64,000 nucleotides of DNA from positions 16,450,598-16,514,597 of the forward strand of contig CM056556.1 of assembly GCA_029721515.1 (NCBI GenBank). The letters run 5' to 3'. The stretch is from Synanceia verrucosa (lineage: Eukaryota > Chordata > Actinopteri > Perciformes > Synanceiidae). The position numbers were made by a program, and so were the translations under genes. The first letter of the stretch is position 1. The number at the start of each line of letters is the position of its first letter. A model generated the notes under the pieces. It ran no database searches. It had not been told where the DNA came from and worked only from the letters and a program-made list of their open reading frames with translations. Below, piece by piece: positions 39,015 through 52,000 of the stretch.

Positions 39015-39051
39015 CTCTCAAGGTCAGATATTCAACCCTTATTGCCAAACC
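39015..39051 (-). other. parvg: parvg 5' untranslated part of first coding exon
   Basis: On the - strand a TTTCTCTGCAG acceptor ends immediately before 39051, which would place 37 nt of leader before the ATG. The ATG has G at -3 and G at +4. At least one noncoding exon would then lie upstream, but I could not place it. Confidence 0.4.
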
Positions 39052-39177
39052 CTGCAGAGAAACCACAAAATAATGAAGAAACACTTGTTTGGCAGACCAA
39101 TATGTTCTTGACTGTATAACATCCAACTGATGGGAATAACTTGCTGACCAGCAGTGGAAGATGCTGATTGAACTTCT

Positions 39178-39770
39178 AAAAGTTCAAAGGTCAAAGGCAA
39201 CTTTATTGTCAAATATACTATATATATCTGCATGATATACAGCACAGATGAAATTACAGTCCTCTCCAACTCACAGTGCAAACAAGCAATAAACAGCAAT
39301 AGAATACAGTAAAATAAAATATAATATATACACTATAATATAATACACTTAAGGTGCAATATATACACTATAATACACTTAAGCTGCAAACGGAAATAGT
39401 GCAAAAAGAGATGGTTAGGTGGGTAAACGATGTCCGTAGTGTTAGGTGGAATGTGCAGACCCTGAGTTCAGAGTGAGTATGTGATGGGGGGCAGACATCA
39501 GATGCCGAGGGGGAGTAGAGCGGGGGTAGGGTCGCAGTCTGTGGTAGGGGGTAGGGGAGTGAATGGGGGCAGAGCAGGGAGGGAGTTGAGTCTCCTGACA
39601 GCTTGGGGAAAGAAACTGTGCTTAAGCCTGCTTGTCTTGGCCCGGAGACTACGTAGTCTCCTCCCCGAAGGCAGCAAGCTGAAGAGGCTGTGGGATGGGT
39701 GGGTGGGGTCACCTGCAATCCTGGTGGCTTTACGGGTGAGGCAGGTGTGGTAAATACTGGTGGTAAAAAC
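39178..39770 (-). mobile_element. 3' end of an L2/CR1-type LINE
   Basis: On the - strand a frame reads DPTHPSHSLFSLLPSGRRLR, then SLRAKTSRLKHSFFPQAVRR. This is the conserved C-terminal end of the reverse-transcriptase ORF in fish L2/CR1-like LINEs. It is followed by a short 3' tail ending near a TTTATTGTCA motif (39199-39208, + strand). It is 5' truncated, as is usual for LINEs, and inactive. Confidence 0.75.
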
Positions 39771-39898
39771 TTCTAAGGTATTGCAAGAAAATATTAATGT
39801 ACCACCAAAGTTTCTGGGGTCCAAAGAAAAAAATAGTTAATGATCAAGGGTATTTTGATGGGGTGTTCCATAAATGGGGTTCAGAACATTAATGGAAT

Positions 39899-39914
39899 AA
39901 ATATATATAGATAT

Positions 39915-39966
<52 letters not shown>
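39899..39966 (+). repeat. (TA)n microsatellite
   Basis: An interrupted TA/TAGA run between parvb and parvg. Confidence 0.95.
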
Positions 39967-39968
<2 letters not shown>

Positions 39969-41696
39969 CGTCTCAAGTTAACACTGTAAGCTCTGTCAGC
40001 ACTTTTGTCGTCATTTGAACTGTTAGCATTGTTAGCATCCTTAGTATGTTGAGAGCGACTGTACGTATGAATTTTGATTGAGCACCTTTTCAAAAGTTTC
40101 AAAAAACACAACTGAACCGGTCCAAAACTTGTCAAAACTGAAAAAGTAAGATGTTTGCTCACTTCCTTTTTCTCTTTTTTAGTAGCATGCTCAATAGATC
40201 AAGTACAGTAGATCCCCGACAGATTTGCAGGGCTGCACCTCTCCCTCTGAACATTTTTGAAGCTTGCGGTCTGAGACGAAGCATAGCAAACATAAAGTAA
40301 CACTGACAAAACAGGCGTGACCTGCAGCGTGTCAAACTGCTGTTTCCTGGTTTTGGAGAAGTGCAAAGCTAACGGTGAGAAACGTAACTTTTCCTCTGTG
40401 TTTTATGTGTGTTGGGTTTCCTTTTTCCTGACGTTGACAGAAACTTTCAAACAAGGCCATGAAAAAGTCTTTTTGAATAAGCTTACCTTTGGCACTCTTG
40501 AGAGCTACTCGACAGAATCAGGTGACTTCAGCTGAATTGAGTTCCTTAACTGATGTTTCCGCAGACTGTCAAAACAGTGATATAAGAAGTGGAGGGCTGT
40601 ACTCTATCTGTGCAAAAGGTCTGACTGCAATGAAGTTCAAAGCATGGCTTTAAAAGAAAATAACATGTCACTGGGTCGAAAAAGGAAGACAAGATGAAAT
40701 GAGAGGATGTGGTAGAGACGATACTTCCTCTTTTCGATACTGGCTTTGCATAATGTTTTTCAGATAAGGCGTCTATATTCTGTCAGAAACTGCAACTAAC
40801 ATTTCAATAAAACAGTAGCAAGAAAAAAGGAAACAGGGAAGACTCTCTGGTGTAACAATGTATTGTTTGGAAAACCACACTTCAGGAAACGTGACACTCA
40901 GAGGCTTGAACCACTCAGAGTCGACTCACACATCTCCATCTGTGACCAGATCAATTTGCTGTCGACGGGTCTCCAGCCTTCTCCACTCTCCAAAATCCCC
41001 CAACACAACACAACAAAAAAAGCTCTGCGTGTGTACCAGCCTTGCTGAAGAAAAGAAAAAGGACCACCCATCAGCCAGACGAAGGGGCAATTTGGGGGAT
41101 GTGGAAGGTTACCATAGCAACAAAGGAACGAGACAAGAAAATAAAGGTCTAAAATAAACCCATAATTCCTTTAGTGAAACCCAAATTGCAGGAATTGGCT
41201 GTTCCAAAGCCAATCTCGCTCAAATGCCGAAGCAAATCTAACCTATCACACAAGTACGAGACAAAATGAAATTCTCATTCTGTTTGATTTCAGGCGTTTA
41301 TTTCTTAATAGGCAAGATAAAGATAAAAAAAAACACACAAAGGGGTGAGAGATTCAGCTCAAGCATGGGTTAGATTGACTCATCTACCCTCTTAATAATT
41401 CAGCCCCAGCTCTAAAATGCATAAGTAGCAGTGCTCTGTACATGGTGGCACCAGGTGGCACGACGGGATTCCTTGGAGACTCGTCTGAAAGGCCGGTCAA
41501 TACGAACGTACTCTGACTGGGACTCTCCCAGGACGGAGAGAGCCTGCTGCACTTAAGGCAACAGCATTGGCTATAAAATAAGGCTTGAGATGTGTGCAGT
41601 GCATAGTTGAGAGTAAACAAATAGAAATATTTAGCATATTTAGGGTTGTATATCAACATTCTCAACAAACTTTAACATATTTCCAAAAACTATTCT

Positions 41697-41702
41697 TTTA
41701 AT
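41697..41702 (-). terminator. parvb: candidate poly(A) signal of parvb (ATTAAA)
   Basis: An ATTAAA variant lies about 400 nt past the parvb stop. A canonical AATAAA follows at 41302-41297 on the - strand. Either could end the transcript; the choice is inferred. Confidence 0.3.
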
Positions 41703-42096
41703 ATCTACACATATTAATTTTAGATACTATAGAAGACATAATATATACCAGCATTTTTGGGGAGTTTAACACACAAATGTGCAGTTTTAACATTCTGCCT
41801 TCCATCATTTTTCCTGTGACAGCTGTAGTATAGTCAAATGCAGACTAAAGGTCACAAGGTTTCCTGGGTTGCAGCTAACATTCGAGGAAGGAATAAATAA
41901 ATACTGACATTTGGAGAAGATTAAATACTAACATTCAGAGCCATTTTCAGGCTACTCCCTATGGGTCTTTTTTAGTCCCACATAACGATGACTTTCAGTC
42001 CCAGTTGGTCTCCAGTGTCCAGATTGCAATGAATAAAATCAACACAGGCAGAAGGCAGCATTCAAAACTAATATCACAGGGTCAAACTGGAAAAGT

Positions 42097-42993
42097 TCAA
42101 TCCGAGTTTTTATAGTTGGTGAACAGGTTGTAGAGGACTCTGAGGGTGGACTTGAGATTCAGGTTGACAACATCTGGATAATGACATGAACACAGAAGAG
42201 AGAGTTTCAAAAAAAAAAAATAGACCTTTGCCATGCAACAAGACTAATTTTACACGAGTAAATGGGATCCTTGGAACACAGAAGCATGAAATAAATGAGC
42301 TGTGCTACCATGCAATCATGTTTACAATGCTTCTTCTATGATCGCTGTTGAACTACTTTCCCTCAAAGGTTATTTGTAATTCTGAAAGCCAAATGGAGCT
42401 TAAAATAGCTCATCATAGATCATATGATATATTAGTTCTTAGCAGGAGCACAAGGCACAAAGATACTGCTGGTTCTCTTCATCAGTAACATGGTGTTCTA
42501 CATACTTTAAGTGCTTATTTGCTTATTTAATTTCTCATCATAACTAGGGCTGTGTTTAGTGTTTCAAGCCAGATACCATTTTGTTACAGCTGTGCTATAT
42601 TGCATCACCGTTTAAACTAGGACGCCTTAAGCTCCTTATTGTCAGAGCATTTCCCTGTTAGCTGGGGCGACACTGTTGATATCGTTCACAGCTACTTTCG
42701 TTTGTAATGAACCTGCAAATGTCCACAAACCTCAGCAAACTGTATGCTAATCAGAGCACATACTGTAGTAGGGGTGCAGCTGGACAATAATATCAGTATG
42801 AAGATAATAGCTATAATGTCCAATTACCACAAAAACTGTGAGTGTTATGGTGGGGAGAAATATTTCCTTTTTGGCTTAGTCAAGAAAATGTTTGAAGAAG
42901 GGAAATATATTTGTATTAACACAGTGTGGAGGGAAACAATATTTACACATTATGAATGCCAGCTCATACAGCCTCAAATCATTACAGTATATC

Positions 42994-43039
<46 letters not shown>

Positions 43040-46000
43040 ATATAAGTGATTAAAAAACTGTAACATGGGACAATAAGGGAAATATGGGGCAAGTATGTGA
43101 AGTGAAATGAATATTTAAAGTAGTTCTGTTGCTGAATTATATAAGTATATGCAAGAAAGAAGTATACTGTGTAGCTATATATGTATTCTTAAATATAATG
43201 TGCCAACAGGACTTAACAAACTGTTAACAGTTTAATTTAAATCACACAGAAAAAAACAAATATGTTGCTCTTTAAATATTATATTATAAAATGAGTAGCA
43301 TTATCTCATATTCATTTTAATGCTTTGGAGGAGTAAGATGCTGATTAAAGTCAGTATGGAAATCAATCAAGGATCGCAAATCTATTAAACTGTAATAGCA
43401 ATTCTAACTCTCCAAGGTGTGTGTGCAGAATATGTTAATAAAATGTAAATGGGAAATGTGAATTGTGAAAAACAATCATCATAAAAGCAATAACTACATG
43501 AAGCCAAGAAGTTGTATTTTGATCTTAAAAGTTGTTAATTTCTCTTTAAAAAAAGAAGAAGCTGGTTTAATTAAACTAGACAATAACGTGTAACTCAGGA
43601 CAGAATGAACGCAGTGTTCGACTGAGAGTTGACGGTGGGGCAAAGTCTCCATCTGCTGGACAATTTTTAACATGGCTGCTACACTGTCGGAGATCAGCCA
43701 TTTAAGACCTTTTTAAATGGTTTCCTGTTGGTTCAAGAGATTCAAAATGTCAGTGAGCCTCCATAAACTGGCTAGTGATGTGTGTATAAAATACCTTCTG
43801 GCCTGGCTTTGGGTTTCTTCAGGCCGCCATCCTGCATCAGCTCAAAGGCAAAAGCCACGTTGTGTACCTGAAGGGATAAAACATGGAAGGTCAATGTACT
43901 GATGAGTTACTTAAAAACTTTCCTATATGACAAACAAATCACTTTTTGAGGGTGTAATCACCTTCTGTTCGAAACTCTCAGGTGTGAGAAAGAAGTTGTA
44001 AAGAGGGACAAAGTAGTCTTCTAGCAGCCCCATCAGCAATATCAGGTAGACGCCATCAGCAAACTGGACACACACACACACACACACACACACATATTAC
44101 TGCTTCTATATGCTGAGATTGCATGGGGATTTACAGCACATACAATATTAAAAGTGTAATTTGGTAAATCAGAAGTAAATGGATTATAGGTATTAAAATC
44201 AAATAAAAATGTGCATGCAAATAGTGGGAAGATGAGAGGATGAAATACAGGATGAGGATGATCTATACATAGTGTATAAATAATGCATATATTTTGAATC
44301 AAAATATATGTATGATATCAAAATGTTTGATATATTTTGGATTGGATTGTTAGTTTGTGTCAGGGTTAGTTTTACTCAACCATTACATCTCTTACTTGAG
44401 ATTCCAGTTCAGTAACTTCCAGGTTCAGCTTGTTCAGGTGTTTGTTCACGAAGGTGATGAGGGACTGGCAAAAGAATCATTTTTAAAGTATTATCATATT
44501 ATTACCATTATTATTATAAACATCCATTAGAACGCAAATAAAAAACACGCTTCCATACCGTTTTCACCACGTTGAGCTTGTCAGGTGCGTGATCCAACAA
44601 AGTGTCAAATGCATCCCTCTCTGTTGTAAAAATAAGAAAGAATTCAAAGGACATGAATACATGAATTTGACATTTTGTAAAATGTCAAAGGTGTCAAAAA
44701 GATGACACGACTGAGCATAGCACAATACAAATCAAAAGGATACATCATCCATCACGTGTCTGAAACTCACCAAACCTTCCCATCATCATTCTGAAAAACG
44801 AAACAGAAATGACAGACAATTTGAAAAAACTATCCAGTAATGATGAACATTATTGATACTTCACATTTAAACAGTGATATAAAAAAGAGGATGATTGTGG
44901 ATACAGTTTTTAAGTATCATCTCTTACTCGGTGGTGCTCGTCAGCTCCTTTGTCACAAGAGCAGTCTGCAGGATGCCCTCTCGTTTCTGTTCAAACCGAA
45001 TCAAGATGTTTCTGTTACTGCAAATACTACAAATACAAGATTATAATAGGACATAACAAGATTGTTTTGAGGTCACATTTAAGCAAATTCCGAAAATGAC
45101 ATGCTTGTATTAAACATTTTATTTGGGAATTTCTACATACATTTAATTTTGAGGTACATTTTGCATTATCTGTCTCATGTTGTTTGTCTGAGTTGCACTG
45201 TAATCTTAAAAAAAAGATGGTTAAATAAAAGTTTAATTAAATGTATAAAAATAACAAAACACCTTTGCATCTGTTCCTGTGTCATTGCACATAATGAGAA
45301 TGAATACCAAGCTTGATGAGCTTCTTTACCTTCACGACCACCACCTGCACAGAAACATGCTCAGGAAGCCTGATGGCAGCCTGGAAGTGCATCGCAAGAG
45401 CCACCAGCAGATACACAATAGCCACCAGGTTTTTTGAATGGATAGCTGGGACGGTAAATCATAAGAGAGGGCAGTCAGTTCTTTGCACAATGAAAGCCAG
45501 CATAATGGTGTGAGCTATTTTCTAAAGATGAAAGGTAACAGTCTGTGCTCTCCCTTTTTTCAGCAGACAAAACTAAAAATGGAAAAGATGTAAATGAGCA
45601 GTTAATGAAGCATGAAATAATGCAGCTCTGTGGGTTCCGGTGGGAAATACTGGTGCTAGTAGAGCTTCCCCAAACTCTGTGCAGGATTAAGCACCTTCTA
45701 TTTGTTATGCAAATTAAGAGATTATATGTTAAAGAGGCATTCTGCCAATTTTCACATGCAGTTCAGTTTGCTTGATGTGAGGATAAAGCCTGTAAAAACA
45801 GTTGTATAATGTCTTCCAATATAAAATCCCATGGAAGTGCTAAATTTAACCACTGGAGTAACAGTTTAAGCAACAACTCGCTGAAGTCGGCGTAAAACTC
45901 ACAGTCCACACTCCATTCAATCGTCCAGCCGTGAGGCCTCAGCATTTCATTGACAGCCTCCAAAACGGTCTGAAGCTTCTGCTTTTGGCCAATCTCTGAC

Positions 46001-49000
46001 TGGGTCACCTCGGCCACGTTCAGCTTTCTGCCCGACAGCTTTTCTGTCAAGAACAGGAAGGATGAGATCAACTCAAACACATGGAAAGACTTTCCATACA
46101 TAGATGAGAATCATGAATAATTGTTTACAGTGTTATGAACAGCGTTGTGTTGTACTGAACAGGAATACTGTAGCAAGCAAGCAATGCCTGAAAAAGGAGG
46201 CTTGTAAAAAAAGAGAGGAACTCGTCTAGAGATTTAAAAATGGAAAGAACCCTGGTAGGGAGAAAAAAGCCTTAATTTACATGAAAGGCAGAAGTTTTTT
46301 TCATAACCTTATCGGTGGGGGGTTTGTTCACTGGAAAACAAGGACATGATGATCTTGAATATGTACAAATGCAGCAGCTGCAGACAACAAAGTTTCTCTG
46401 CTGTAAGCATACATACATATGTGCGTGTGTGTGTGTGTGTGTGTATCTATCTACATAATATATACACAAGAATAACATATAAAGACAAGAATAACAAGAA
46501 ACACTGAGCAACACTGATTAAAAAAACAGTCTTATGCAATAAAAGAGTGGTGGGTAGAAGGTGTAAAAGTGCTGAAGGAGTGTGAAGACTAAAAAAGGCT
46601 TCAACAGAAATCACACATCACTGCTGTGTGTTGTCGTAGCTGTTGTTCATGGCACTTCTACAACATATACAACTGTTTTTTTTGTAAATACAAGACCCTG
46701 ATGTTGTATTCTTGCATGTTTGACGGCTGATGATGCGACATTGTGTCAATGCTGAAATAATAATAGATGGTGTTTTCGTAGAGTACAGTGAATGGATTAT
46801 GGAGTTTTTGTCCAATCTATAGAGTAAGAAAAGGATGATGCCCTAACAAGATTCAAACCAATAACATGGCGTATGGTTGACAAACAGTAAATTGTGATTT
46901 GACATTTAAACAAATCACATCATTTACTCATTTAAGCAATAATTCCTGTGTGGTTGTGTAACTTATGTATTACAGTGTTCACCCAGAACATTGGTATAAC
47001 TAATGTGTCATCAATTTCTTTTGGCAGGGTGAGAAGGATTACATGTTAAGTATCTGTTGGCATGCAGTAAACTGTTGTCAGCCTGTTACTGTGACAAACA
47101 CCAGACACAAGGGGGAGGCTCCTAACAGCTTAGCTGGACAGCAGCCTCACACTCATGCATACCCTTTTATCACAATGAGCTAGAGACAGCAATGTGCCAA
47201 CAGAAACATTTTGACATGTTATTATATGTTTGTTAAATGACAGAGGTTGTGTGTTGTCTAGTAATCATTATTAAAGTGTGTTTTAATTCTAATTCCAGAT
47301 GATACTTTTAAGCACTATTGCCAATTTACTATTGCTAGATACCCCAAATTGAATTTGTCTAATAAACAGCTGAAACACTTGCATAGAGAAGTAAAATCAG
47401 GCAAAATAAAGTCCTGAATCACCACATCACGTGCAGGAATCACTTTCTGCTATTAATAATAGTGCTGTTTTTCATAATGGTACATGAAAAGTTGAAGGTC
47501 TACAAAAGCTGTATGTATAATGATACACTGTAAGTGTTTTGATGCCAAAGAAACCAATTTCTCACCAAATAGCTTCTGGAGCACTTGTCCATCATAACAA
47601 TCCTCCTCCAGGTCTTTAACAATGATCCGATCTTCCTCTAACTCACTGTTGATCCAGTCGATCAGGACCTGGACACAATTCACATTACATTTTGAATTTT
47701 TTTTACTGATCTGACTGTGCTGAATATACCTGACATGTGATGCTTATGCACAAAATGATCCCAAACTACCTTCAGAAGATCTTTAAATTTAAGATTTTCC
47801 CGTGATGTTGGGTCCAACATGATCCTCTCAGCGTTTTCCTCTGGCGAAGATAACATGAGAGAAATTCACTCAGATATCAAGTTTCATTTCCTACACCTAT
47901 ATCTCCTCCTTTGCATACAGGCATGTATGCTCTCACATACACACAAATATACATCTACACAATGTTCCTATCACTCTCACACTACTATCACTACTGTGAT
48001 TCACACGGTGACCGAGGACAAAGGCGTCTTCTTTCCGCCCACTTTCATTTCCTGCTCCCCCACTGTCAGAGTCCCCATTACTCAACAAAATATTCATTAT
48101 ATCCTCTGTGACCTCAGTAACCTCTGACAGTGAGATACAAACATTTTAAGAAGTTGAAAATATTGGAAATGCAACTGAAATACCAACAACTTTGTAACCT
48201 ACAGGCATTCTTCACATGTGCGTACATGTGTGTTTATGTACAGTATGTTTACAATATATACCCAGCAATGTGTCCTCTGGATGGATGTCAGTCCCTGTGG
48301 GAAGCATGGGAGCGTTAATGGCATTCTTCCCCTCCTCATGGAGATCACTCACTGGAAAGATAAGAATACACACAAGACATCAAAAACAGGTACAATAAAT
48401 TCCATAAAAAAATCATCCCAAGCTATCGTTGTAAATCCTGCTTATAAGTTACAGGATGGATTATTTGAAAATAAAACGTGTCAAAAGAACATTTACTGTG
48501 TTTCTATTCTTTCCCTACTATAGAGACAGAGAGAGATGAGCAGGCAAAGACTGTGGGACAGAATTAAAAGAAGGTAAAGTAACAGAAAGCTTGTCAAGGT
48601 CACTGGTAACAGTATTAGTGTACAATCACCACAGAGTCCCCTGTGGGGAATGTGTGGTGTCAATCTGGTGTCAATTTGTAGACCTGCTCCTCCTCTAAAA
48701 TTCTGAAAAGCATCAGTAACAATCAGAGCTGAACAAGATGGCCTTTATAAAGGTTTCTTCAAAATCTGTTGACAATTTTACCAAGAATTTTAAAGGCGAC
48801 ACCAGTTTAAGTCTTGGTCTTGGTTAGTAGCCTGTGACTATATCTGCAAAAAAAAAAGTGCTGAATCTGAAGCATACAAGTTTGTTGATATGTTTTTATG
48901 ATTTTTGATGACATTAATCAGGAAGTGTGGAGTTAGAAGTGAGGCAGTGTAGCTCCTCAGCACTGCTTGGAGTTAGATCAGAATCAGAATTTGATTAGAT

Positions 49001-52000
49001 TAGATTTCATTAGACACGAGCAGGATAACACATCTAAATCTACAATAAAACTGTTAGTGCTCGTTGAATTGTGGGTAATATACGTGACATGTATTGACAA
49101 GAAATATCTGGAATAAAAAAAGTTTACATCTATTTTATGTATTTTTAAGACATGTCTTTAACATTGATTTGTCATAAAATGTTTTATGAGATGCTGAGAT
49201 CAAGATGATTTGCTTTTATGTAAAGCACTTTGTTTCATTGTAAGCACAATTTATAACACTGAAAAACATCATAGTTAATTAATTATTACCAGTTTATTAT
49301 TACTGTTAATTTATTGATTTCACTTTTTAACTCCACTCAAATATGAATCATTAATGGAACTATTAATAGACCCAGCTCAGAAAGTTGGTAAGTAGAATAA
49401 TTTTGACTCCCAATGCCACATTATAAATAAAAGAAAGTACATTTATTACTCATAATGTACCATATTGTATTGGTAATAACATTTAGCCAGCAATGCATTG
49501 TTGTCAAGCTATGAGTTGCAGAAACACATCTGTCACTTCCTACCAAAATCTCCTTCAAAAAATGAACAGTATGTATGTCTGCACTATTTTTCTGGTATAA
49601 ACATACAGCTTGCTCAAAATATGGCTAGAATGAGAATTGTTCTGAAACTGGGAACATTACAGCTGATTAAGAACGCTCTGAGTCAGGCATGGAATAAAAT
49701 CTATTTCCACTGAGATGCTTTCACTTCTGACTGGAGAGACACTACAGGGATTGAAAGGCTTTCTTCCTCTAACGGCCACGTTGCTTTTATCATCCTGCAG
49801 TTCCATTTGTACGACCTGCAACAGGCTGGAGCACAATCAATGGCCTGAAATCTGTCATTTTCATTGACTTTGCTATTTATAAAACCTGTGAGAAACAGTG
49901 GCTGCCATTTAAGCTCTCTTTCAAATTAAACCAAGTTAAAAAAAAAATTTATTTATGATACAATCTGCTTTGAAATGTTAACTTCAAAGCATGTACAAAG
50001 AAAGAATTACCCCAGGAGGAGAGGTCCCCACAGATTTCCTATCTGATTCAGCCCTCTAATAAGAGCTGAAGAACAAATATCTCACTACAGACCTGCAATT
50101 TTCTTTGTAATTACACAGCAAGTCTGCTGCATTTCATCATAATTGTGCTGCTTCCTTCCACCATGTCCATGTGACTGCATTACTGCTGCTGGTACATCCC
50201 ACGGTCATGTAAAATGAGGGTTAAAATGGTCAAATTACACAATATAATTCATTTCCTACAGCTGGTTTCAACAAATAATTTAAGAAAATAAAAATACTTT
50301 CACTCATTGGTTCAGAACCCTCACAAAAGACTCAGTCCATAATGTTGAATACATTGTGATGAGCTCTTATGACAGCCTGCACAACAAATTGCTGGATATT
50401 AAGCTACAGATACACTAAGGTAACTGATCCTGCTTCCCCATTTCTAAGTTCCTCAAAGCCCAAAATCAAAACCAAATTCACCTTGTTTCTTCCTCTTGGT
50501 CCCACACAGCAGCCCCGCCATGTCACCTCTAAACAGCCGGATTGCCTACGATGGCAGTGAGTGAAGGTAGAAAATGTAGGAGTGAACGTATATGTGAATG
50601 TGAATCGTAGTCTGTGGTACTGAGCAGTGACAGGGGCGTCATCACGTGTTTATTTCTGTCACAACCCTCTAACCCACGTCTGCGGTCCAGTTACAGGAGA
50701 CTCTGAGATGGGGGGGGGTGTTGTGTGTGTGTGAGTGTTTGGGACAGGAAGGACCACACTGGACATAAATGCACAAAAGCAACTCAGCACCACTCTGGGC
50801 TGTTAAACTGTGGACACAGGACACACTTCACTGATCTATGACAGGTAAAGTGTTGACTTGATACCCTTTAATTTTAATCTCCACATAAATGCATGCAGCA
50901 TGGTGGAAAAATGACGCCTGTTCAGGTTTTTGTTCTCGTATCCGACTGCTTAAATTACAGTCTAGTAATTTCACAGCAACTGAAGAGAACAGACTTGTGT
51001 TCAATAATAACTGAGCATGTGAAAGGAGCCTTTAATATATTTTGCTGCATTAGATAATCAACTCGGCAGCAGATGTATTCCTGTTAACAGAATTACACTA
51101 ACTCAATACAAATCAAAGCCTGCAGTCACAAACATTTATCTTATGCCAGTAAATTCATGCAAAAAGCTTCTCAGTGTTTTTTACAAAGCATTATGGAAAA
51201 GTACTCAAGACAAAAGCAACAACATGGTCAGAATTGCTTTTGCTTTAGCGATGTTATAAATATTCTGAGTATAATCGTCCTGCGTCATAAACAACAGCGT
51301 AAAGCAGATATTAGAAATAGAAATTGACCTGGTCTTGTTTGGTTCCACGGCTCCCAAGAGGGGGAGGCGGTTCACTGTGGCACAGGGGAAAGATATAAAT
51401 AATGCAGCAGTACAGAGAAGACAGGCCGGACCTTAAATATAGTGCTGGTTATTTACACCAACACTGGCACCAGTGAGTAACAGCAGCCAGGAGATGACAG
51501 AGATATTAACTCTAACATATTACACCCAATATTTACTTATACCTTCATTTGCTAAAAGGAAAAGCGTACACCTAGGTGTATGTATTGGTATTAAAAATGA
51601 TTAAGTGTGATTTCTTTCAGTGTACAATACCCTGAAAATAATATCACTGTGCTTTTTACTACCTTATGAGCTGTTTGCATTTACATGTGGAGTGGGTCCT
51701 TGGTAACACTGGCCACTGTAATTCTCCTACATGCGTGACTATTTGCCTTTATTTGACACCTTAGTTGCATCAAACTGCAAATAAACATAATAAATATGTC
51801 TTTTTTTGGAGTAATTCCACTCTTTTATGTTTAGAATATCAGCAAATCTTGTGGATAGTGGATACTAATAATACTATTCTTGTTAAGGCAGTATATATTT
51901 ACCAGCAATTTGGATGAGTTCTTATTTACATGTTATTTCTAAGAGCAAAAGATGACATAAAATACATAACGTATCAATGTTGGTTGCACAATACATGTAA

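Larger units (their letters stand above)
39052..41296. other. intergenic region between parvb and parvg
   Basis: This holds a LINE 3' end (39178-39770), a (TA)n tract (39899-39966) and AT-rich sequence. The parvg promoter and noncoding first exon should lie here, but no distinctive signal identifies them. Confidence 0.6.

Noticed and set aside
39481..39824. Opposite-strand frames of about 90-110 codons
   Set aside because: They are shadows of the LINE 3' end read on the - strand.
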